Below, piece by piece: positions 59,801 through 64,000 of a stretch of 64,000 nt of DNA; the stretch's first letter is position 1, and the number at the start of each line of letters is the position of its first letter. The position numbers and the translations under genes are program-made. The stretch lies in contig OZ007509.1 of assembly GCA_963931865.1 (NCBI GenBank), forward strand, positions 3,301,554-3,365,553, given 5' to 3'. Under the pieces are notes generated by a model that saw only the letters and a list, made by a program, of their open reading frames with translations, ran no database searches and was not told the DNA's origin. The DNA comes from Axinella damicornis. Its lineage: Eukaryota > Porifera > Demospongiae > Axinellida > Axinellidae.

Positions 59801-60419
59801 ACCGAGTACGAGTCTGGGCCACTCCGTACACACCGGTTCTCGACTTCCCCGCCTAGCAGCATGAGTACGCCGGTTCCCATCTGACCACCGAAGCTAAAGG
59901 TGACTGGTGGAAAGCAGGTTAGCCCTCCTGTGATTCCAGTCACGCCTATCCAGCGCTCCTGAGGCTTACACTTCGGTGTTCGACCTGTCATGGAGGGATG
60001 GGTGTGTTGCTAGGTTGTTATTTTCCTTTTTTTTCCCCCCTTTTTTTCCTTTCCTTATTTTTTTTTCTTTTCTTCTGTTTCTTTTTCCATTCCTTTTTTT
60101 AATGTTTTTTCTTTTAATTCTCTCCAAGCTTTCTTCTGTGTTTCTTTTTCTTCCACTTTTTCTTCTTCTGGTTTTCAACGAGGCAGGCTACTAGCTAGTA
60201 TAGTATCTAGCTTTTTCCTTTTTCCTCCCGGCTTTGTGTAGTGTACTAGTATACAATCATGTATATAGCTAGTATTATAATTATTGTACTTGCCACTTCC
60301 ATTAAAAGTATGTGCTCATAGCTGGAACATGTTAATCTGTACTATGTAAGCCTTGGCCATGGCAGTTTTCAGAACACCCCCTCCACTCTAAAGTAGGTGT
60401 CCCTCCCGGCCCTTGGCAG

Positions 60420-60694
60420 ATGATGATAGCTGTAGAGTGGACGTCTAGTTTTTGTTCTGAGACTCAAGAGGGTGAGTGTGTGCTTTTAGCTACTCTCCAT
60501 TCTCTTGCCCAGAGCGCATCACCAAGGAAACACGTGACAATAGTGAGGCACAATCGAGGAGTACAGCAAGTCCATGCAGCACTAGCGCTAGCTACATGTT
60601 TCAGAATTTGAGGGAACCATGCAAGCCCCTACATGTAGCTATACTGAGTCTGACTTCTTATTGCCTGGTCTACATCACCACGGCCGGGGCATGA
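60420..60694 (+). CDS. Possible two-exon small protein (77 aa)
   Basis: Exon 1 60420..60471 (MMIAVEWTSSFCSETQE) ends at a strong GTGAGT donor, phase 1. Exon 2 60513..60694 follows a CTTGCCCAG acceptor and continues in frame (ERITKETRDNSEAQS) to a hydrophobic C-terminus (VAILSLTSYCLVYITTAGA) that could be a tail anchor. The 41-bp intron is very short for this genome. No family recognised; could be chance. Confidence 0.3.
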
Positions 60695-60861
60695 GTGCAC
60701 AACCAACCCTAAACAGGGGGTTTAACTTGAACCAAGTATATTGGGGGGAAGTCATGCACGGTGCAGGTGGCTAGTATGCTAGTTAGTATGCCCCACCCCA
60801 TTGTCCAATTGCAAGTTTCGGGAAGCCAACGTGTGCACACTATACTATACATGCATGACTG

Positions 60862-60961
60862 TAGTCTCGGCCCCAGACCCAAACCAACCCCAGCACGGAT
60901 CGCATCTAGTACACTAGATGCGATCCGTGCTGGGGTGGGTTTGGGTCTGGGACCGAGACTA
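60862..60961. repeat. Family 1 MITE, 100-bp near-perfect palindrome
   Basis: TAGTCTCGGCCCCAGACCCA and TGGGTCTGGGACCGAGACTA ends with inner arms GATCGCATCTAGTA / TACACTAGATGCGATC. Confidence 0.95.
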
Positions 60962-61345
60962 GCATGACTATAGTTCAGACATCAGATTCTGATTACAACA
61001 TCACAAGGTAAAAAAATCTAATTTTGTATAAAAGATACCAAGTGAATAATACAGTGATTAAAAACACCTCGCTGGAGTCCTGATTCCACCCAGCTCTATA
61101 GTACAAGTGATAATATTCAGCTGGTGATGCCACACACACTATAAACTACAGAAGTGATTAATACATAGTGATTCAGCAGTGCCACACACACTAAACTACA
61201 GAAGTGAAAGTGATTGATGAGTGATTCAATGATTTGAGTGCACAAAATAATACACTCTGATTCCAAACTAACTTCAGTGTATTATCAGTTGATCACAACA
61301 GAAGTAAATCCAGTCCTGAGTTGAGCACACACTTGAGAAGTAAGC
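60962..61345. other. Spacer with imperfect repeats
   Basis: GTGATT and CACACACACTA.AAACTACAGAA occur repeatedly, as in a decayed tandem array. Nothing else seen. Confidence 0.5.
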
Positions 61346-61502
61346 TCAAACTGGAGGTTTTGAGGCAGCTTCGTCCCCTTTCGCCTGAGCTTCCTCTTCG
61401 ATTATCTCCCTTAGCTTCTTCAACACAAGCTTTTTCTCGTCAGGTTTCCTTTTCGAGATCTTGATGTGCACTTTCTTTTTCTTCTTCTGAGCTTGCCTCA
61501 CT
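61346..61502 (-). CDS. Lysine-rich terminal exon of an unrecognised gene
   Basis: After a TTTCTAG acceptor the frame reads VRQAQKKKKKVHIKISKRKP and continues KKLVLKKLREIIEEEAQAKG to a stop after KPPV. Basic then amphipathic helix, 51 codons. Upstream exons should lie to the right; a GTAAGA donor after AAAGCTAAGCA near 61935 is one candidate. Looks like a nucleolar or RNA-binding tail, but this is a guess. Confidence 0.45.
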
Positions 61503-62125
61503 CTAGAAATGCATGGACAGGTGCATCATGTAGGTGTGTGATACAGCTACCGGGATGTCTTCAGTCCATCAGACATTCATGCATGCCATCACTCTATGAA
61601 GATACTTATGCCACATTGGAGATCTTACTAGGTCATGCTCAGAAGTGCATGGTTTGTTGCTAGACAAGTCATAAGCAATATGATTTATAGTGGAAGCCGA
61701 GTATAGTTCCATGAGTATTAAATTTTTGCTAGATATTCACTAAAGTTTTGCTAGACTTGAGTTGCAGAACAAGCTGCGTATGTAAACATCTCAGGAGTGG
61801 TGGATAGCAGTTTCATACTATGCTGGGTACAAGCATCTACACTTTCTGAAACTGAAAATTCACAAGAGAAAAGGGGACTGAGCTGGGATTTGAAACAAAA
61901 CATTGCAGCAGAATATTATCAAAGCTCTTACTGCTTAGCTTTGGAGGAAGACAAATTATAGATACTAGCAGCATTGTACAATTCAGTCTCTGACTTTGAC
62001 ATATTCACATGCACTTGCCATTATTTGCCCCAGCATTTGTTGCTTGCAGTACTAATTAGTACTGCAAGCGACAAACTTACGCTAAATTTTAAAAATTTGG
62101 AAGTACATGCCTGGTTGCACTATAG
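61503..62125. other. Spacer before caveolin copy 2
   Basis: 62033..62086 holds inner arms of a family 1 MITE (TTGCTTGCAGTACTAATTAG / TACTGCAAGCGACAAAC). The duplicated block starts at 62125. Confidence 0.5.
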
Positions 62126-63703
62126 TGGCCAGGGACCTCCACCTCCTCCACGCCTTGGTCATCCACAAGTTGGTTATCCACCTGGCCAGATTTCGCGTGG
62201 TGAAGTAAGTTTGAGTGCTGTAGCCACAACAGTATACACTGCTTTGAAGTTGGTACGTGCATATAACAGATAATTCTGAATCACATCAATTCAGGTTAGG
62301 CCATAGGCACGCGGCTGTTCATGCATGCACAATGCAGGTTGAGCTTGTTTAATTAAACACTATAGTGAACGCTTGATATAATAAATCAGCTTTTGTTCCA
62401 TTATCAAACTAATATACTGCAACTATATTATATCTCATTAAATTTTGTCTTGCAACATGTATAATCAATTATAATTTGCACTTCACAGTCAGGGTACATG
62501 CGTCTATTTCAGCTCAGGGTCAACGTTGATGGGGGTCTATTGCTATTGGATTATTCCTGCATGCTCAGGGCAATTACAAATCAAATGCTACTATTATGTG
62601 ATCCCAAAAGGTGGTTGCTACAGCCTGAGAACAAGGGCCGGAACTATAGCACATCATGTAATTTTGGATCGTTCTTCTCCCAGGTACCACCAGCAGTAGC
62701 ACCGCACAGGTCTGAGCAGATACAACCACAACCTCCACCCCGAAAACCCTTCCTTCCATCACCCACAGGGAGTCATCCTTACCCCGGCCATCTCCCAAAT
62801 GAGGTAGCCATCGAGGTGTCTCCACATCTACCAGAACCCATCCAGCCAGCCGTGAGAGTTGATGAGGACCAGGATGATGACTTGCTTTCAACTGTGTCAT
62901 CGGCTCCCACTGTGGAGCACTTCAACATCAGTGTAAGCTGTTGCGAAGGTGTGTAGAAACTAGTGTCAAACTACCATCAGTAATCACTGTCAGATCTTGA
63001 TTTTTGGTGTATTACACATACATGCGCACATTCTACACATGCACGTGTGCGCACACACACTCACGTCACACACACACACACACATACACACACACACACA
63101 CACACCAACACAATGCAAATGTCATACATGAACACATGCTACGCATGCACACGTGCGCGCACACTCACTCACGTCACACACACACACTCACTCACGTCAC
63201 ACACACACACACACACACACACACCAACACAATCATACATACACATAATCACACAGTTTGAATACGACAAATGTTTCCGTGAGCACAAGGGTGCAAAAAC
63301 TTTCAACTCATATGCTCAAATCCTGAGAATCACCCACCTATTCACCCTCCGATGGTCGTACAACATCCTCCTGATGGCGGTAGGCATCCTACTAACAATC
63401 CTGTGGGGGCTGCTGAACGCCATAACAGCGTTCCTCCAGACATGGTTCCTTTCTCCCTTCCTGAGGGTCAGCTTGGTGATCGTGAAGGGCACCCTGCCCG
63501 TGGTACTTGAGCCGATCGGGATGCTCATGAAGACTTGTGTAGATGCAATGGGAGGATGTCCCTTCAGCGGCGGTGGACTTGGGATGGGAGGCAGGGGGCT
63601 CAGAGGCAGGGGACTGGGAGGTGGTGGACTTGGACTGGGAGGAGGTGGACTTGGGCTAGGAGGTGGACTGGGAGGAGGTGGAATGTTCTCTCAGAATGCA
63701 TAG
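62126..63703 (+). pseudogene. Caveolin-like copy 2, start codon missing
   Basis: Exon 1 remnant 62126..62204, exon 2 62684..62932, exon 3 63257..63703. Exons 2 and 3 have the same lengths as copy 1. Exon 3 differs by two residues seen by eye (Tyr to His in ITYLF, Thr to Ala in LLNTI); exon 2 has one silent change. The duplication begins at AGTGGCCAGG, just inside the first codons, so the ATGGCT of copy 1 is absent and no in-frame ATG occurs until the membrane hairpin in exon 3. It can make a full protein only if an upstream exon is spliced on; the sequence ACTATAG directly before the block could act as an acceptor. Otherwise it is a fresh 5'-truncated pseudogene. Confidence 0.75.
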
Positions 63704-63828
63704 AGCATGATACATGAATTTCCTATAACACATATAGTACATGCAGGCACTCAATATTAGCCATGCTGCAGTTGCATAATATGACTGTCCTGAGTATGTA
63801 CCTAGCCAGTTATCACCGTGTTATAATC

Positions 63829-63909
63829 TAGCCTCGTTCCCAGGCCTGTGCTGTTTTCGGTTGCACGAAGAAGCAATCGAAAATGGTGTGGGCCTGGGAA
63901 CGAGCATTA
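63829..63909. repeat. Family 1 MITE downstream of caveolin copy 2
   Basis: Same insertion as at 58812..58892, carried along in the duplication. Confidence 0.88.
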
Positions 63910-64000
63910 TCAGAGTAGTACAAGCAATATAATTCACATTGGAGTGTTTTCCTGGCGAAGATGGAGGAAGCTAAAGCCATTCTAGAAGGCATTTCTGCAG

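Larger units (their letters stand above)
58893..60419. other. Spacer with repeats
   Basis: An ATG at 58944 opens 35 codons (MEEAKSIVEGISAVPWKCKI..), also begun at the window end after copy 2; too short to call. A C-run is at 59091..59110 and a T-rich tract at 60020..60175. MITE and tRNA-like elements are listed separately. Confidence 0.45.

Overview
The window is nuclear DNA of an early-branching animal. A demosponge fits best: the genes have many short GT-AG introns, there is an intronless GABA-B-like class C receptor of the kind sponges carry in large families, metazoan housekeeping genes are recognisable exon by exon, and short palindromic mobile elements are dense. There are no operons, bacterial ribosome sites or CRISPR arrays. 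The assignment to sponges is inference; the gene calls were built by reading exons and splice sites by eye.

Layout, left to right. (1) 0.7-1.8 kb, minus: the N-terminal exons of NUP214. (2) 2.8-13.0 kb, plus: two tandem copies of an unrecognised five-exon gene for a small three-helix membrane protein. Copy A is broken in its first coding exon by a 3.1-kb DNA transposon with a 6-bp target duplication; copy B keeps the empty site. (3) 15.2-17.5 kb, minus: an intronless GABA-B-like receptor. (4) 18-20.3 kb: a MITE and possible exons of an unresolved minus-strand gene. (5) 20.5-35.6 kb, plus: RRP12 in 37 exons (about 1316 aa). (6) 35.7-39.3 kb, minus: MAK16 in 11 exons (274 aa), tail to tail with RRP12 at 119 bp. 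(7) 39.6-40.2 kb, plus: the 59-aa ATP synthase subunit ATP5MK/DAPIT, head to head with MAK16. (8) 40.8-46.8 kb: an unrecognised terminal exon and two minus-strand coiled-coil exons. (9) 47.7-56.8 kb, plus: SEC23IP/DDHD-type phospholipase in 20 exons (about 1024 aa). (10) 57.1-64.0 kb, plus: a caveolin-like gene and a nearly identical second copy about 5 kb downstream whose first exon lacks a start codon.

Functionally, RRP12 and MAK16 are both ribosome-assembly factors (pre-40S export and pre-60S assembly) and sit next to each other; MAK16 may share a promoter with the mitochondrial gene ATP5MK. SEC23IP (ER exit sites) and caveolin (membrane curvature) both act on membranes, but their adjacency may be chance.

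Non-coding DNA is dominated by at least six families of short inverted-repeat elements, two 41-bp minisatellites, and simple repeats that lie repeatedly just upstream of 3' splice sites on the sense strand. The 8-base palindrome TACATGTA occurs about 30 times, almost always in introns or spacers.
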